A DNA stretch of 32,902 bases from Geobacter sp. UBA6802 (GTDB lineage: Bacteria; Desulfobacterota; Desulfuromonadia; Geobacterales; Pseudopelobacteraceae), in contig DKFG01000235.1 in assembly GCA_002452325.1 (NCBI GenBank), positions 13,290 through 46,191 of the forward strand. Reading direction: 5' to 3'. The notes beneath the pieces are model-generated. The model had not been told where the DNA came from. It was given only the letters and a program-made list of their open reading frames with translations, and searched no databases. The position numbers were made by a program, and so were the translations under genes. Positions 5,887 through 14,668 of the stretch are shown piece by piece (the stretch's first letter is position 1; every line of letters begins with the position of its first letter).

Positions 5887-6795
5887 TTATAGTGTCATTT
5901 TCCGGGCAGTCCAATTCACCACCACGTTGTCGGCGGTGCCGTTCAGGTTAATACGAAAGCCGGTGGTGGTCTTGTTGCTGATGGTGAGGCAACCGAGTTG
6001 TTGCGATGCGCCCGACAGGCTTACCAACTCCAGATCAACCAGATAATTGGCATCATCCATGCTGTACGGGAGAGTCACGCTCACATACGGCAGCGCCGAC
6101 ACAAACAGCGGGTAGTCTGCCTGCGTGGTGGCGGTTTTGGTTAGGGTGCAGCCGGTCAAATCTTCGGCGGTGTTGCCTGCCGGCACGGTTACGGTGTAGA
6201 GCAGCAGCGTGTTGGCCGGGGCAGCTTCGTTGAGGTTGGTGGCCTTCAGATCTCCGGTGTTATCCAGATACAGGTACACATAGCCGGTTTCCGTGCCGGT
6301 GTTTTGTGCAATGCTGGCGGTGCTGGTTTGAGCCACCACGCCCCTGCGCTGGGCATTTAGATAGATAATGCCGGACGACAGGTTTACCAGCCGACCTGTG
6401 CCGCCAGCAGTAACGTTACAACCGCTGACTACTCCGGTGTTGCGGATGGTTGCCTGCCCAGTCTGGAAGCGCTGGTTGATGGTCTTCATCACCTCGCGCA
6501 GCGCCAGGCCCGATTCGGCTACAGCCTGCATCACCACGGCGGTCAGCGCGTTCATGGTGTCGGGGCTGGTGCCAGCAACATCAGCCTCAAGCTCATCGAT
6601 GCGAGCGTCAAGCGATGCGTGCGTGCCCTTTGCCGCATCCACCTGGTCGGCTCGCTCTTTCAGATATTTGGTGCGGTTGGCCAGCTGCCTGGCCTGCACG
6701 TTGGCAATACCGTTGGCACCACCCAGCACCGGGTCGGTGGTCTCTATCTGGTATATGCCGGTTTCAAATGTTGCTGTTTCGGTTACGTTCGCCAT
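5887..6795 (-). CDS. Tail fibre protein
   Basis: This 302-residue protein has the N-terminal pattern of P2-type tail fibres: TTDPVLGGANGIANVQARQL followed by ANRTKYLKE (about residues 18-50), which links the fibre to the baseplate. A helical segment with AKGTHASLDARIDELEADVA follows (likely coiled coil), then a beta-rich, Thr/Asn-rich C-terminal half without known enzyme motifs. It follows the baseplate gene I and the adjacent tail gene, as gene H does in P2. It probably forms the shaft that carries or precedes the DGR-diversified tip. Confidence 0.8.
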   Translation of the reverse strand: MANVTETATFETGIYQIETTDPVLGGANGIANVQARQLANRTKYLKERADQVDAAKGTHASLDARIDELEADVAGTSPDTMNALTAVVMQAVAESGLALREVMKTINQRFQTGQATIRNTGVVSGCNVTAGGTGRLVNLSSGIIYLNAQRRGVVAQTSTASIAQNTGTETGYVYLYLDNTGDLKATNLNEAAPANTLLLYTVTVPAGNTAEDLTGCTLTKTATTQADYPLFVSALPYVSVTLPYSMDDANYLVDLELVSLSGASQQLGCLTISNKTTTGFRINLNGTADNVVVNWTARKMTL

Positions 6796-6807
6796 TGATT
6801 GGCCTCC

Positions 6808-7245
6808 TTAGAAGATAATCGTCCAGGTCCCCTCAAGGGACAGATCGGAATCCTTATTGATAACCCCGCGCACCTTGCGGGCGAACAGGGTGCCGTCGCT
6901 GCAGATCAGGCCCAGCTCGGCAATGGCCTTGCCGTTTGCCTCGGATGTGCCCAACGTCCAGCCGAACGATACCTGCCCTGTGGTGGGGTAGGTTGCAGCT
7001 GCCACATTTTTGCTGTAGCTGCCCGTCAGGCCGGTGTCTGTAGGGGTAGGTCCGGTGCTGCTGGTGCCAAAACCAATTTTTGTAATAGTCTTGCCGCTGC
7101 CGCTGCCGCCGATCAGCTTCGCCATCGCGTCCTTGGCCACGTTCATAATCATGTTGGGGTCGTGCTGCTCCTCAACCAGCAGCCCGTTGCGGTATATCCG
7201 CAGCCGGAAATCTCCGCGCATGGCGATCTGCTCTGTATCGGTCAT
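6808..7245 (-). CDS. Tail-associated beta-rich protein
   Basis: This 145-residue protein has an N-terminal RLRIYRNGLLVEEQHDPNMI, a Gly/Ser/Thr-rich middle (FGTSSTGPTPTDTGLTG) and LGLICSDGTLFARKVRG near its end. The last motif recalls phage fibre or collar proteins in which ELGLFxxDGxLFAR occurs. It sits between gene I and the fibre gene and overlaps gene I by 4 bases, so a baseplate-to-fibre adaptor is likely. The exact role is not known. Confidence 0.65.
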   Translation of the reverse strand: MTDTEQIAMRGDFRLRIYRNGLLVEEQHDPNMIMNVAKDAMAKLIGGSGSGKTITKIGFGTSSTGPTPTDTGLTGSYSKNVAAATYPTTGQVSFGWTLGTSEANGKAIAELGLICSDGTLFARKVRGVINKDSDLSLEGTWTIIF

Positions 7246-8270
7246 ATCGTTACCTCCTGTATGGTGTGGATGCCCTGGTATTCCATCGACGGGGCGAAAC
7301 TAATGCCGCCGGCGTAGGTCTTGCTGCCGTTGTATTCCTTGCCGCTGCCGTAGGTCCGCACGCCGTTGAATAAATAGTTGCGCTTGGTAGTCACCGTCAT
7401 CAGGCCGTCATAAAACGGCGGCGGTGTTGCCCCTTGATCAAACACGCCGTCATAGCTGGCCAGCCCGTCAAACATCACCGCAGCGGTGTTGGTGTCTACC
7501 TGCACGGTGGCTGCGCCGATGCGGTCAGCTTCCCATGCGTTGTTGTGCAGCACGGTTCCGCCTACGCTGTAGCTGTACGGGGTGGTGCCGTTGTAGATAT
7601 CGGCGCCGTCATAGGCCAGTGCGCGCCCCGAGTTGTATGCCGTGCTGCCGTCATACCGCATACCCCAGGGCAGGGTCTCTGTCTGCCCGTCTATGGCAGT
7701 AAGCGTGGCTGATTCTGCGATGGTGGCGGTGTCGGAGGTGGCTGCGGAGAACACAATGGCGGCCAGGTGGCTGCGCACGTTTTTCCACTCGTCCACCACG
7801 GCGCGGATCAGGGCGGTTTCTGTTGCTGAAACGCCCCTGTTTTCGCCAAGGTCAAGGTTGATGTTGAAGCGTGCCCAGTTTGCCCCCGCGCCGTATTCTT
7901 CGTCGCCACTGAAAACCTGTGTGCCGTCGTAACGTAGTGACTGGATCTGCTCATCGATCAGGGCACCGCCAAAACCCACCGACCTTAGCCCTTCCTTCAC
8001 GGCCCAGGGCGTACCTTTTTTGCGGTGCAGCCAGACAGCGCGCTTGATCAGGCTGCGCTTGTCGGCCTCGGTGTCACAGAGCGTCCACCCCTCCAGGCCA
8101 GTTATGTGAAACTGCTCGGCTAGGTGAGGCAAGGCCTCGGCAGAGATGTTGTCCACCAAATAGACTAGCAGCTGATCAAGCGGGACCACCCCCAGCCGGT
8201 CAATCAGCTCGTTAAAGGCCAGGGTTGAGGCATCACGTATCCCGGCAGGTATTAGGCGGCTGTCAGCCAT
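7242..8270 (-). CDS. I: Baseplate/tail protein I with a YDG-repeat extension
   Basis: The first 180 residues or so match P2 gpI: a start with LPAGIR-like sequence, DRLGVVPLDQLLVYLVDNIS, the GWxLCDTEADKRSLIKRAVWLHRKKGTP segment and VKEGLRSVGFGG. gpI helps attach fibres to the P2 baseplate wedge. This copy is 342 residues, about twice the P2 length. The added C-terminal half holds many short Y(D/N)G units (RYDGST, LAYDGADIYNG, MFDGLASYDG, FYDG, LFNGVRTYGSG, EYNGSKTY). A first unit (RYDGTQVFSG) is at about residue 113. The extension may be a fibre-binding or surface-binding domain. Confidence 0.85.
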   Translation of the reverse strand: MADSRLIPAGIRDASTLAFNELIDRLGVVPLDQLLVYLVDNISAEALPHLAEQFHITGLEGWTLCDTEADKRSLIKRAVWLHRKKGTPWAVKEGLRSVGFGGALIDEQIQSLRYDGTQVFSGDEEYGAGANWARFNINLDLGENRGVSATETALIRAVVDEWKNVRSHLAAIVFSAATSDTATIAESATLTAIDGQTETLPWGMRYDGSTAYNSGRALAYDGADIYNGTTPYSYSVGGTVLHNNAWEADRIGAATVQVDTNTAAVMFDGLASYDGVFDQGATPPPFYDGLMTVTTKRNYLFNGVRTYGSGKEYNGSKTYAGGISFAPSMEYQGIHTIQEVTI

Positions 8271-9078
8271 TGACCGGCACCCCCATGGTTACGGTTATGT
8301 CGGAGCAGTTTGCGTACCCTTCCGGCGGGACAATGACATCGGCGGACGGGCTGGTGACCGTTACCCGGTACACGCCATCCACGGTGGCGGCGGCAATGAT
8401 GCTGCTGGTGGTTATATCCTTGCCCAGCATACCAGATGCCGGGGTGGCCAAAGCGGTCAGCGCGGCCAACACCTGCTGCTGCACCAGAGACTGATCAGGC
8501 CATTGATAAGTCTCTACCGTGACGGCTATGCTGTAGGCGGTGGCCACCGGCTGCAGCACCTGCACGTAGTCGGTCAGAGGACGCACATCTTCGGCGGTGC
8601 AGGTGGCATACACGGCGTCAAGCAGCGCCTGGTCCGGCAGGCCGTTAATCGACAGCGGATAGATGTTGACGATGCCCGGCGATGGGGAGAGTACGGCCAC
8701 GTCAACGATATCGGAGCTGGCGCTCTTGGCGTGATAGACATAGCTGCCGCGGCTGCCTGCCACGCTGAATGATTCAGGGGCCAGCTTGATCCGGTCGCGC
8801 AGCTGATCGTCGGTCTCGCCGTCAATCCGGTAGACACCCACCAGCTCGCCCAGGTAATCCAGCATAGGCGCGCTGGCGTAGGCCACCAGATTCTGTTTGG
8901 CCGCTTCCTGCACACCGATCCGGACCAAGGTCTCGCGGTAGGCAATCAAGTCAATCAACAGAGACTCCACCTGGCCGGGGTACAGAGTCTTGCCGGTGGT
9001 GGCCTCCCACGATGCTTTTAGCTCGGCGGTGATGGCTACCGGGTCGCGGTCTATAAATGAGGGTTCAGGTAAACTCAC
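8263..9078 (-). CDS. J: Baseplate wedge protein J
   Basis: This 271-residue protein matches the P2 gpJ / Mu gp47 type baseplate wedge family: PEPSFIDRDPVAITAELKAS at the start, LLIDLIAYRETLVRIGVQEA (about 45-64), LVAYASAPMLDYLGELVGV (about 67-85) and the DDQLRDRIKLAPESFSVAGS segment that marks the family. It builds the wedge around the baseplate hub. It overlaps gene W (4 bases) and gene I (8 bases). Confidence 0.9.
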   Translation of the reverse strand: MSLPEPSFIDRDPVAITAELKASWEATTGKTLYPGQVESLLIDLIAYRETLVRIGVQEAAKQNLVAYASAPMLDYLGELVGVYRIDGETDDQLRDRIKLAPESFSVAGSRGSYVYHAKSASSDIVDVAVLSPSPGIVNIYPLSINGLPDQALLDAVYATCTAEDVRPLTDYVQVLQPVATAYSIAVTVETYQWPDQSLVQQQVLAALTALATPASGMLGKDITTSSIIAAATVDGVYRVTVTSPSADVIVPPEGYANCSDITVTMGVPVNG

Positions 9079-9449
9079 AGGGTCACCTCGATTTGTTGTA
9101 TGCCTGCATCGTAGTCATTCAGCTTCCACTCCAGCTGCAGGGTGATTTTGCCGCTGGCGGCCTCAGTGGTTACCGGCACAACACTCACCAGCTTGGCGCG
9201 CGGCTCCCATTCTTCCACGGCTTCTATGACGGCGTTTACAATGCGGGGTAATGCCTCGGTTAATGGTTGATCCAAAAACTGCCACACGCCGCAACCGAAG
9301 AGCGGTTCGTGGGCTCGGCTCCCTTTGGGTGTTGCGAGGATCACCTTGATGCACTGGTTAATGTCGTCAAGGTTCTCCACCACGCTGCCGGGCTCACCCA
9401 GTTTGGGACTCCAGTCGGCTGCGGTTATGTCGGCGAGTGTTATTGCCAT
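9075..9449 (-). CDS. W: Baseplate wedge protein W (gp25-like)
   Basis: This 124-residue protein has the T4 gp25 / P2 gpW pattern: DDINQCIKVILATPKGSRAH then EPLFGCGVWQFLDQP (about residues 29-65), where the GSR..(D)FG turn is the hallmark. Proteins of this family join sheath and baseplate and help start sheath assembly. It lies between spike V and wedge J, as in P2. Confidence 0.92.
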   Translation of the reverse strand: MAITLADITAADWSPKLGEPGSVVENLDDINQCIKVILATPKGSRAHEPLFGCGVWQFLDQPLTEALPRIVNAVIEAVEEWEPRAKLVSVVPVTTEAASGKITLQLEWKLNDYDAGIQQIEVTL

Positions 9450-9456
9450 GATTATC

Positions 9457-10095
9457 CTAGTGCGAGTGGTGGTTGGTATTGCCGCCTGCGTCCGTTACCG
9501 ACCCGCCTGCATTTACGTTTCCACCGATATCGGCGTTGCCGGGTATCACCAGATTCCCGCCGGTGCTTTCGATGTTGCCGGGTGTAGTGATCTTCCCGCC
9601 GCTGCCGCCGTAGCTTCCGGTGCAGGTGATGCCGCCTTTTACCACCAGGTTTCCGGTGCATTCGGTGATCGGGGTATCGCAGATCACCTTTGTCGAGGCC
9701 ACCGCTTTAATCAGTGGGCTGGTGACGGTGGCGGACACGTCAACCGTGGCCTCAAGCGTACCAGCGACTACGTGTGCAGACAGCTTGTGCTCTGCGCGGT
9801 CGTACTCAACCCAGGTGCCATCCTCGAAGCGGATGTGGCGCTTGTCTTGGCTGCTTACCGGCGGCTGGTCGGCGTCGCTATAGATCGCCCCCAGGACGCA
9901 GCCGAACTCGGCGTTGTCGTCCATCAGGCAGCAGACGTGCTCTCCGGTGTCCGGCATCCAGTAGCTTTTGTCTCTGCCGGTCTTGTGATGCAGTACCGGC
10001 AACCAGTAGGATTGCACCCCATCCTGATCGGGAAACTGCACCCGGCACTTAGCGGTGACGGGGTCGATAGCAGTGACGATGCCGATCTTCATCAT
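9457..10095 (-). CDS. V: Baseplate spike protein V
   Basis: This 212-residue protein fits P2 gpV / Mu gp45 spikes: an N-terminal OB-like domain (KIGIVTAIDPVTAKCRVQFP, VLHHKTGRDKSYWMPDTGEH, CCLMDDNAEFGCVLGAIYS), then a repetitive Gly/Thr/Val beta-helix (from about residue 125) and a C-terminus ending in NHHSH. In P2 the needle tip binds iron through a His-x-His motif near the end; HHSH could play this part. It is the membrane-piercing tip of the contractile tail. Its last third has low-complexity glycine repeats. It overlaps gene D by 4 bases. Confidence 0.9.
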   Translation of the reverse strand: MMKIGIVTAIDPVTAKCRVQFPDQDGVQSYWLPVLHHKTGRDKSYWMPDTGEHVCCLMDDNAEFGCVLGAIYSDADQPPVSSQDKRHIRFEDGTWVEYDRAEHKLSAHVVAGTLEATVDVSATVTSPLIKAVASTKVICDTPITECTGNLVVKGGITCTGSYGGSGGKITTPGNIESTGGNLVIPGNADIGGNVNAGGSVTDAGGNTNHHSH

Positions 10096-11135
10096 TTCAC
10101 CACCCGCTTGTTGTTGGTCAGGTTTTTCAGGTTCTTGTTTTGGGCGCTGCTGGTGGACAGCTCCAGCTCGGTAGCATAACCCCTGCCGCGCTCCATGCTG
10201 TGCCGGGCCTTGAGGATCTGGTAGGGGCCATCTAACAGCCCCAGCCCTTGCACCTCAATGTTGCAGCCAGCCCGCAGCCTGGGGTTACCGTACAGGGATA
10301 TGCTGCCCTCCACCTGCTTGCCGTTGCTGTTTCGCAGCGCGGCCTTCGCTTTGGCCTTGGCGTCGTCCAACGTCTCGCAGCGCTCCACCAGCTTCAGGGT
10401 ATCGCCACTTGGTGCGCCGGGTGCCTTTTCGGTATGGCTCTTCAGGCTCTTGGTTTTCGGGTCGTGGTAGCTCACCTGGCACGCCTTATAGGTGGTGGCG
10501 GTCTTCGCGCGGAAGGTGAAGCTGCTCATCTGCTGCCTGGTGATGATGGTGACGGTCTGCGCGTCATCCAACCTGGCTTGATCGTGCCAGACCAGTTGGC
10601 CGTCCTTGATGCTGAACACAATCCCCTCGGCCTTGCCCAGCCGGTTCAGGAAGGCCAGGTCGGTCTCCTTGTTCTGTGTTACCCGCTGGTAGCTGCGTCC
10701 GGTGTTATCTCCGGCCCCCACCAGGCGCAGGGCCTGCCCGGCTGCCAGCTCATCTGCTATCTGCTTGAGCGTCTTACCTTCAAAGGCCCTGGTGTTACTG
10801 GTTCGCAGCGCGGCCTTTACACCGGCAGCCAGTGCCCTGATGCTGATGGTATCGGGGGTGCCGTTAAACTCAATCTCATCAATTTCGAAAGAGCCCATGC
10901 CGTACAGTTCGCCCACATAGCCGGCCTGCAACGAAAGTTTGTCGCCTTTGCCGGGGAACCAGCCGTTCTTCCAGCGGTGGTCACGATCCTCGATATTCAC
11001 CTCAAGTTCGTCGCTCTCACCCTCCAGCGCATCGGTGTAGGTAATAGCCAAGATGAACGGGGCAAGCTCAGTGGTGACGTCCTTCTGTCCGTAGGTCAGC
11101 TTGAATTGAGGTTGGGGCACGATCACGTCAGCCAT
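10092..11135 (-). CDS. D: Tail hub protein D (late control D / gp27-like)
   Basis: This 347-residue protein matches the P2 gpD / Mu gp44 hub family: VEVxIED-type EVNIEDRDHRWKNGWFPGKGD (about 45-66), GSFEIDEIEFNGTPDTISIRA (about 81-101), TLKQIADELAAGQALRL and AKAEGIVFSIKDGQLVWHD-like segments, with ATELELS close to the end. The hub is a trimer joining tube, spike and wedge. The ATG at 11135 lies inside the end of gene X; GAGGG is upstream. Confidence 0.92.
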   Translation of the reverse strand: MADVIVPQPQFKLTYGQKDVTTELAPFILAITYTDALEGESDELEVNIEDRDHRWKNGWFPGKGDKLSLQAGYVGELYGMGSFEIDEIEFNGTPDTISIRALAAGVKAALRTSNTRAFEGKTLKQIADELAAGQALRLVGAGDNTGRSYQRVTQNKETDLAFLNRLGKAEGIVFSIKDGQLVWHDQARLDDAQTVTIITRQQMSSFTFRAKTATTYKACQVSYHDPKTKSLKSHTEKAPGAPSGDTLKLVERCETLDDAKAKAKAALRNSNGKQVEGSISLYGNPRLRAGCNIEVQGLGLLDGPYQILKARHSMERGRGYATELELSTSSAQNKNLKNLTNNKRVVK

Positions 11136-11353
11136 GGCGGCATACCCTCTGTTTCAGACAGCTCCGGCAACGGTTCGTCAATCACCGGTATGTTAATGAT
11201 GATCCCGCTGGGCAAGACCGGCTCAATCATCACCAGGTTGTTGGCTGCCACGATCCGCTCGTACTGCGTGGCATCGCCGTAATACTGCCAGGCCAGCAGG
11301 TCCCAGCGGTCGCCATCGCGGGTAATATGCTCAATGACTTCCTGCGCAGCCAT
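11123..11353 (-). CDS. X: Tail protein X (LysM-like)
   Basis: This 76-residue protein fits P2 gpX: a LysM-like fold with EHITRDGDRWDLLAWQYYGD, YERIVAANNLV and PVLPSGIIINIPVI. gpX is needed for tail assembly in P2, close to the hub. It shares its first base with the stop of gene U (TAATG) and overlaps gene D by 13 bases. Confidence 0.92.
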   Translation of the reverse strand: MAAQEVIEHITRDGDRWDLLAWQYYGDATQYERIVAANNLVMIEPVLPSGIIINIPVIDEPLPELSETEGMPPWLT

Positions 11354-11919
11354 TACGCTTGCCTCGTTGACTGTCTAATGACGGTCTGCTTATCCTGCGA
11401 TAGGGCATAGCCGGCTTGCCTGCTCTCGGCTGACAGCTGCGGCACCTCTTTTTTCTTGGACGGCTTTTTGGGCTTTCTGCCCGGCTTCTTTTTGGCCGGG
11501 GCCTGCTGCTGCTGCTCTTGTTTTTTTGTTTCAAGCGGCTGTGGGTCGGCATATTCCTTCAGGCTCAGCTTGCACTCAAAGCCGTACAGGGAGCCATCTT
11601 CGGCGGCATAGGTGGTGGTGCGACTGACATCGATAATGACGTACTTGCCCACCAACAGGCCGTTGCCCTGCGAAAGTGGAAACGCCTTGTGGCTGGTTGC
11701 CAGGGTTATCAGGTCATCCCAAACGGCCTGGGGGTCGCAAAAGTCGGCATGAAACAGGAAGGCCAGGTTGATCTCGCCCAGGCCGTCGCCGGTGTATTGC
11801 AGGAGCGGCTTGCCCTCAATAACCTGATGCTCGGCATAACTGATGGCCAGCTTGGCATCAAACCCGGTAGGGCTTACCAGCCTGCCGAAACCGATATCTC
11901 CCAGCAGTAGGAAGGCCAT
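11353..11919 (-). CDS. U: Tail protein U
   Basis: The N-terminal 130 residues of this 188-residue protein match the P2 gpU type: MAFLLLGDIGF, a YAEHQVIEGKPLLQYTGDGL segment (about 28-47) and FHADFCDPQAVWDDLITLAT. The last 50 residues are an unusual Lys/Arg/Gln-rich stretch (KKQEQQQQAPAKKKPGRKPK) that P2 gpU does not have; it may bind nucleic acid or partner proteins. It directly follows the tape-measure gene. Confidence 0.9.
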   Translation of the reverse strand: MAFLLLGDIGFGRLVSPTGFDAKLAISYAEHQVIEGKPLLQYTGDGLGEINLAFLFHADFCDPQAVWDDLITLATSHKAFPLSQGNGLLVGKYVIIDVSRTTTYAAEDGSLYGFECKLSLKEYADPQPLETKKQEQQQQAPAKKKPGRKPKKPSKKKEVPQLSAESRQAGYALSQDKQTVIRQSTRQA

Positions 11920-14406
11920 TTACACAAATCCCTTGCGTTGCTTGTTCTGCTCTGCCCGTGCCAGCATCCGCTCAAACTCCACCTGCGACAGCTTCAGGGC
12001 CTGCTCGACCTGCTGCCGTGCCTCTGCCGGGGTGCCTGGCGCCAGGTTGATGACCGGGGCATAGGTGATCTGTGTGCCGCCGCCAGGGCGGCCAACTCCA
12101 GCCGGTGCGCCTGCCATGGCCGGTGCTGCCGTTGCCAGCATGGTTGCAGCGGTAACCGTGCGCATGGCGGCAACCATCGGGGCGGGCTTCATGGTGGCGG
12201 CAATGGTCTCGATCAGCTTGATCCGGTGGATATCCTTGAGTGGGCCTTCCTTGGCCGGGGAAAAGGGCAGGAAGTTGCGCAGCTTCTGTGCCAGGCTCTT
12301 CATAACCTCGCCAGGCTTCGAGATCATGCTCTTCATGCCGTCGGCCAGGGTCTTGAAGATGTTGGCTCCAGCCTGGAACAAGCTCATCTTTGCCAGCTTT
12401 GATATGATCGCAAACACGGCGCCAACCAGCTTGCCCAGGATAATCAGCGGGGCAAACACCAGCTTGATCGAAAAGGCCAGCGCCTTGCCAAATACCACGC
12501 CAGCCGACGTCGCCTTGCCGAGTTGCCCGCTGGTGAACTCCGACTGCTTGAACAGACTTTTGAACCATCCGACCACCGGGGCCATAGCGACCGAAATGGC
12601 ACGGAATGCGGTGGCTACCGGGGCAAACGCCGGGGCCAGCGATGCCTTAATGCCAGACCACACGCCCTTAAAGAAGGCGCCGATCGGTTGCCAGTATTTG
12701 TAAATCAGGAAGGCGGCGCCGGCCACCGCCAGGGCGATGCCGCCGATTATCAACCCTACAGGGCTTGCCAGAAGAGACAGGCTAAAGGTGCGCATGGCGC
12801 CACCAGCCAGTAGGGTGGCGGTTCTGAATATGGCCAGCTTGGTAGATGCCAGCGCCGAAAAGGTCTGCACGCTGACAAAGAACCCGGCCAGCATTGTTTT
12901 GAGGTACAAAAAGCTCAACACCGCCATCTTGCCCAGCAACAGGCCGGAAACAATGCCCACCAGTGCCCCGGTTAGCCGCGGGAATGTGTTGACCAGCGTG
13001 CCCACCATGCCGATCAGTGGCGACACCAGTTTGACGATGGATGTCAGCGCCGGCAGCAGGGCGTTGCCCAGCGAGATACCCAGGTCTTTCATGCCGATGG
13101 TGAAGCTCTTCCATCGCTCGTTAAACCCTTCCATGCGCTTGGCAAGGTCTTTGCCCAGCAGGTCATCGCCACCTGCTGCAAGTGCGCCCTTCTTTATGTC
13201 GGCCAGCTCCTTGGCGTTGGCGATGGCGGGCTTGATGAAGTTCATGGCCTGCATGTCCTGGAAGAGCTCTCCCAGCTTGTAGGCCTCTTTTAGGCGGCTG
13301 ATGGCTGCCTCGCGCTCGGCCTCGTCCTTGATGGCCAGCGCCTTGGTGAACTGTCCGGCGGCATCCGGCCCCTTGGTGCCCATGTACTGCGTGATCAGCT
13401 GCAGCATCCCCTGCATGGGGGTCATCCCCTGCTCGCGCAGCTTGACCAGATCGCCTTTCAGGTCGATGCCGGCCTTCTGGAAGTCCTTGATGGTGTCCGG
13501 GGCGGTTACCTTGGCCAGGAAGTTTCTGAAGTTGTTGGCGGCTTCGTCGTTGGTGCCTGCTCCCTTGCGGGCCACCTGCAGCGCCGCGCCAATCTCCGCC
13601 ACCGCCTCCTTGCCGGTCAGGCCCAGGGCGGCCATCTGCGGGGCCAGGTTGGGCAGCCATTTGGCCATGTCCTTAATCTCGAACTGCCCCTTCTTGCCGG
13701 CATAGGCCAGCATGTTCAGGGCGGATTCGGAATCCTTGGCCGATATTTTCAGGTTGTCACGCAGGGCGATAAAGACGCTGCCCAGCTCGTCAACGCTGGC
13801 GCGGGTGGCAGTGGCTGCCTTGGCCAGCACCGGGGCAAACGCGGCCAGCTCCTTTGACGACGAAATGCCACCGGCCACCAACACGCCGATGCCTTTTGAC
13901 AGGTCTTCCTGGGTCTGGTTGAAGCGCAGGGCGTTTTCGCGTATGGTTTTGCCCAGCTTGGCCTCTTCGGCCACGCTAAACTCACCGGTAATGGCAATAT
14001 CGCGCAGCTGATCCTGGAAGCCTCCGGCCAGTTGCACCGACTTAAACACCGGAGCGCCGATTGCTGCCGTCTGCCCAGCGGTCTCAAACAGCTCGTTGCG
14101 GTAGCCTTCCCGCTGGGCCTTGATGGCTGCGCCTTGCTTGATCAGGTCGTTAAGGCGCTTCTGTTTGCTGGCCAACAGATCGACCGCCGCACCGATCTGC
14201 CGGTAGCGGTTCTGCATGTGCAGCAGCTGCGGATCGCTGGAGGATAGCCCCTTGATCGCGCTGCCCAAACGCTGCTGCCGGGCGGTCAGCTCCTTGGTGA
14301 TATCCCCTAGCTTGCCCAGGCTCTTCTGCACGCCGCCGATAGCCGTGTGCAGCGTCCCCGATATCATGCCGGAGATAACCAGGGCTATGTTGAGCGTGTT
14401 TGACAT
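11920..14406 (-). CDS. T: Tail tape-measure protein
   Basis: This 828-residue protein has the layout of P2 gpT-like tape measures: a coiled-coil N-terminus (KELTARQQRLGSAIKGLSSS), a TP901-type core with QFTKALAIKDEAEREAAISR, several long hydrophobic helices (about residues 475-575, 650-680) and a C-terminal KLRNFLPFSPAKEGPLKDIH segment, which is a family mark. It sets tail length and helps DNA pass the membrane. The reading frame is intact. Confidence 0.93.
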   Translation of the reverse strand: MSNTLNIALVISGMISGTLHTAIGGVQKSLGKLGDITKELTARQQRLGSAIKGLSSSDPQLLHMQNRYRQIGAAVDLLASKQKRLNDLIKQGAAIKAQREGYRNELFETAGQTAAIGAPVFKSVQLAGGFQDQLRDIAITGEFSVAEEAKLGKTIRENALRFNQTQEDLSKGIGVLVAGGISSSKELAAFAPVLAKAATATRASVDELGSVFIALRDNLKISAKDSESALNMLAYAGKKGQFEIKDMAKWLPNLAPQMAALGLTGKEAVAEIGAALQVARKGAGTNDEAANNFRNFLAKVTAPDTIKDFQKAGIDLKGDLVKLREQGMTPMQGMLQLITQYMGTKGPDAAGQFTKALAIKDEAEREAAISRLKEAYKLGELFQDMQAMNFIKPAIANAKELADIKKGALAAGGDDLLGKDLAKRMEGFNERWKSFTIGMKDLGISLGNALLPALTSIVKLVSPLIGMVGTLVNTFPRLTGALVGIVSGLLLGKMAVLSFLYLKTMLAGFFVSVQTFSALASTKLAIFRTATLLAGGAMRTFSLSLLASPVGLIIGGIALAVAGAAFLIYKYWQPIGAFFKGVWSGIKASLAPAFAPVATAFRAISVAMAPVVGWFKSLFKQSEFTSGQLGKATSAGVVFGKALAFSIKLVFAPLIILGKLVGAVFAIISKLAKMSLFQAGANIFKTLADGMKSMISKPGEVMKSLAQKLRNFLPFSPAKEGPLKDIHRIKLIETIAATMKPAPMVAAMRTVTAATMLATAAPAMAGAPAGVGRPGGGTQITYAPVINLAPGTPAEARQQVEQALKLSQVEFERMLARAEQNKQRKGFV

Positions 14407-14434
14407 GGGGTGGTTGCTCCGCTATGCTTTGGGA

Positions 14435-14668
14435 ATGGAAACGAAAATCAACACATCTCTTGCGGTTTGCTTTGCCCTGTTCGTGCTTGGGCTTGTATCG
14501 GTTGGTGCCAATCTGATCTCGGCATTGGCGGCTGCACTGCTGTTTGCGCCGTTGCTGGTGGCATTCTTTGTTGGTCCGGCTGTTGTTATCGCATCGCTAC
14601 TGCATTTACTGCCCTGGCATAAGCGCCAGGCCGTTCAGCCTATCTCCCGGGAAGAGCGGATGGACTAG
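14435..14668 (+). CDS. Possible small two-TM protein on the opposite strand
   Basis: This 77-residue frame is the only plus-strand phage gene I can support. It fills the 258-base gap between the tape-measure start and E'. It would encode METKINTSLAV, two hydrophobic stretches (about residues 8-30 and 33-58) and a polar C-terminus (HKRQAVQPISREERMD). Its TAG overlaps the E' stop in a CTAG palindrome. The ribosome site is weak. It could be a morphon-like gene or an antisense artefact; the clean hydrophobic-then-charged layout favours a protein. Confidence 0.45.
   Translation: METKINTSLAVCFALFVLGLVSVGANLISALAAALLFAPLLVAFFVGPAVVIASLLHLLPWHKRQAVQPISREERMD

Noticed and set aside
5887..9078. Second VR in other fibre or baseplate genes
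   Set aside because: I looked for the G/C-rich TR end and the GTCTTTGCGCTG core in the other tail genes and found no second copy; only 4217-4334 matches.
10248..11282. Long plus-strand frame of 344 codons
   Set aside because: It is opposite gene D and X, which match known families; long antisense frames are common in GC-rich genes. The same holds for plus frames at 9325-10179, 14846-15739 and 18825-19763.
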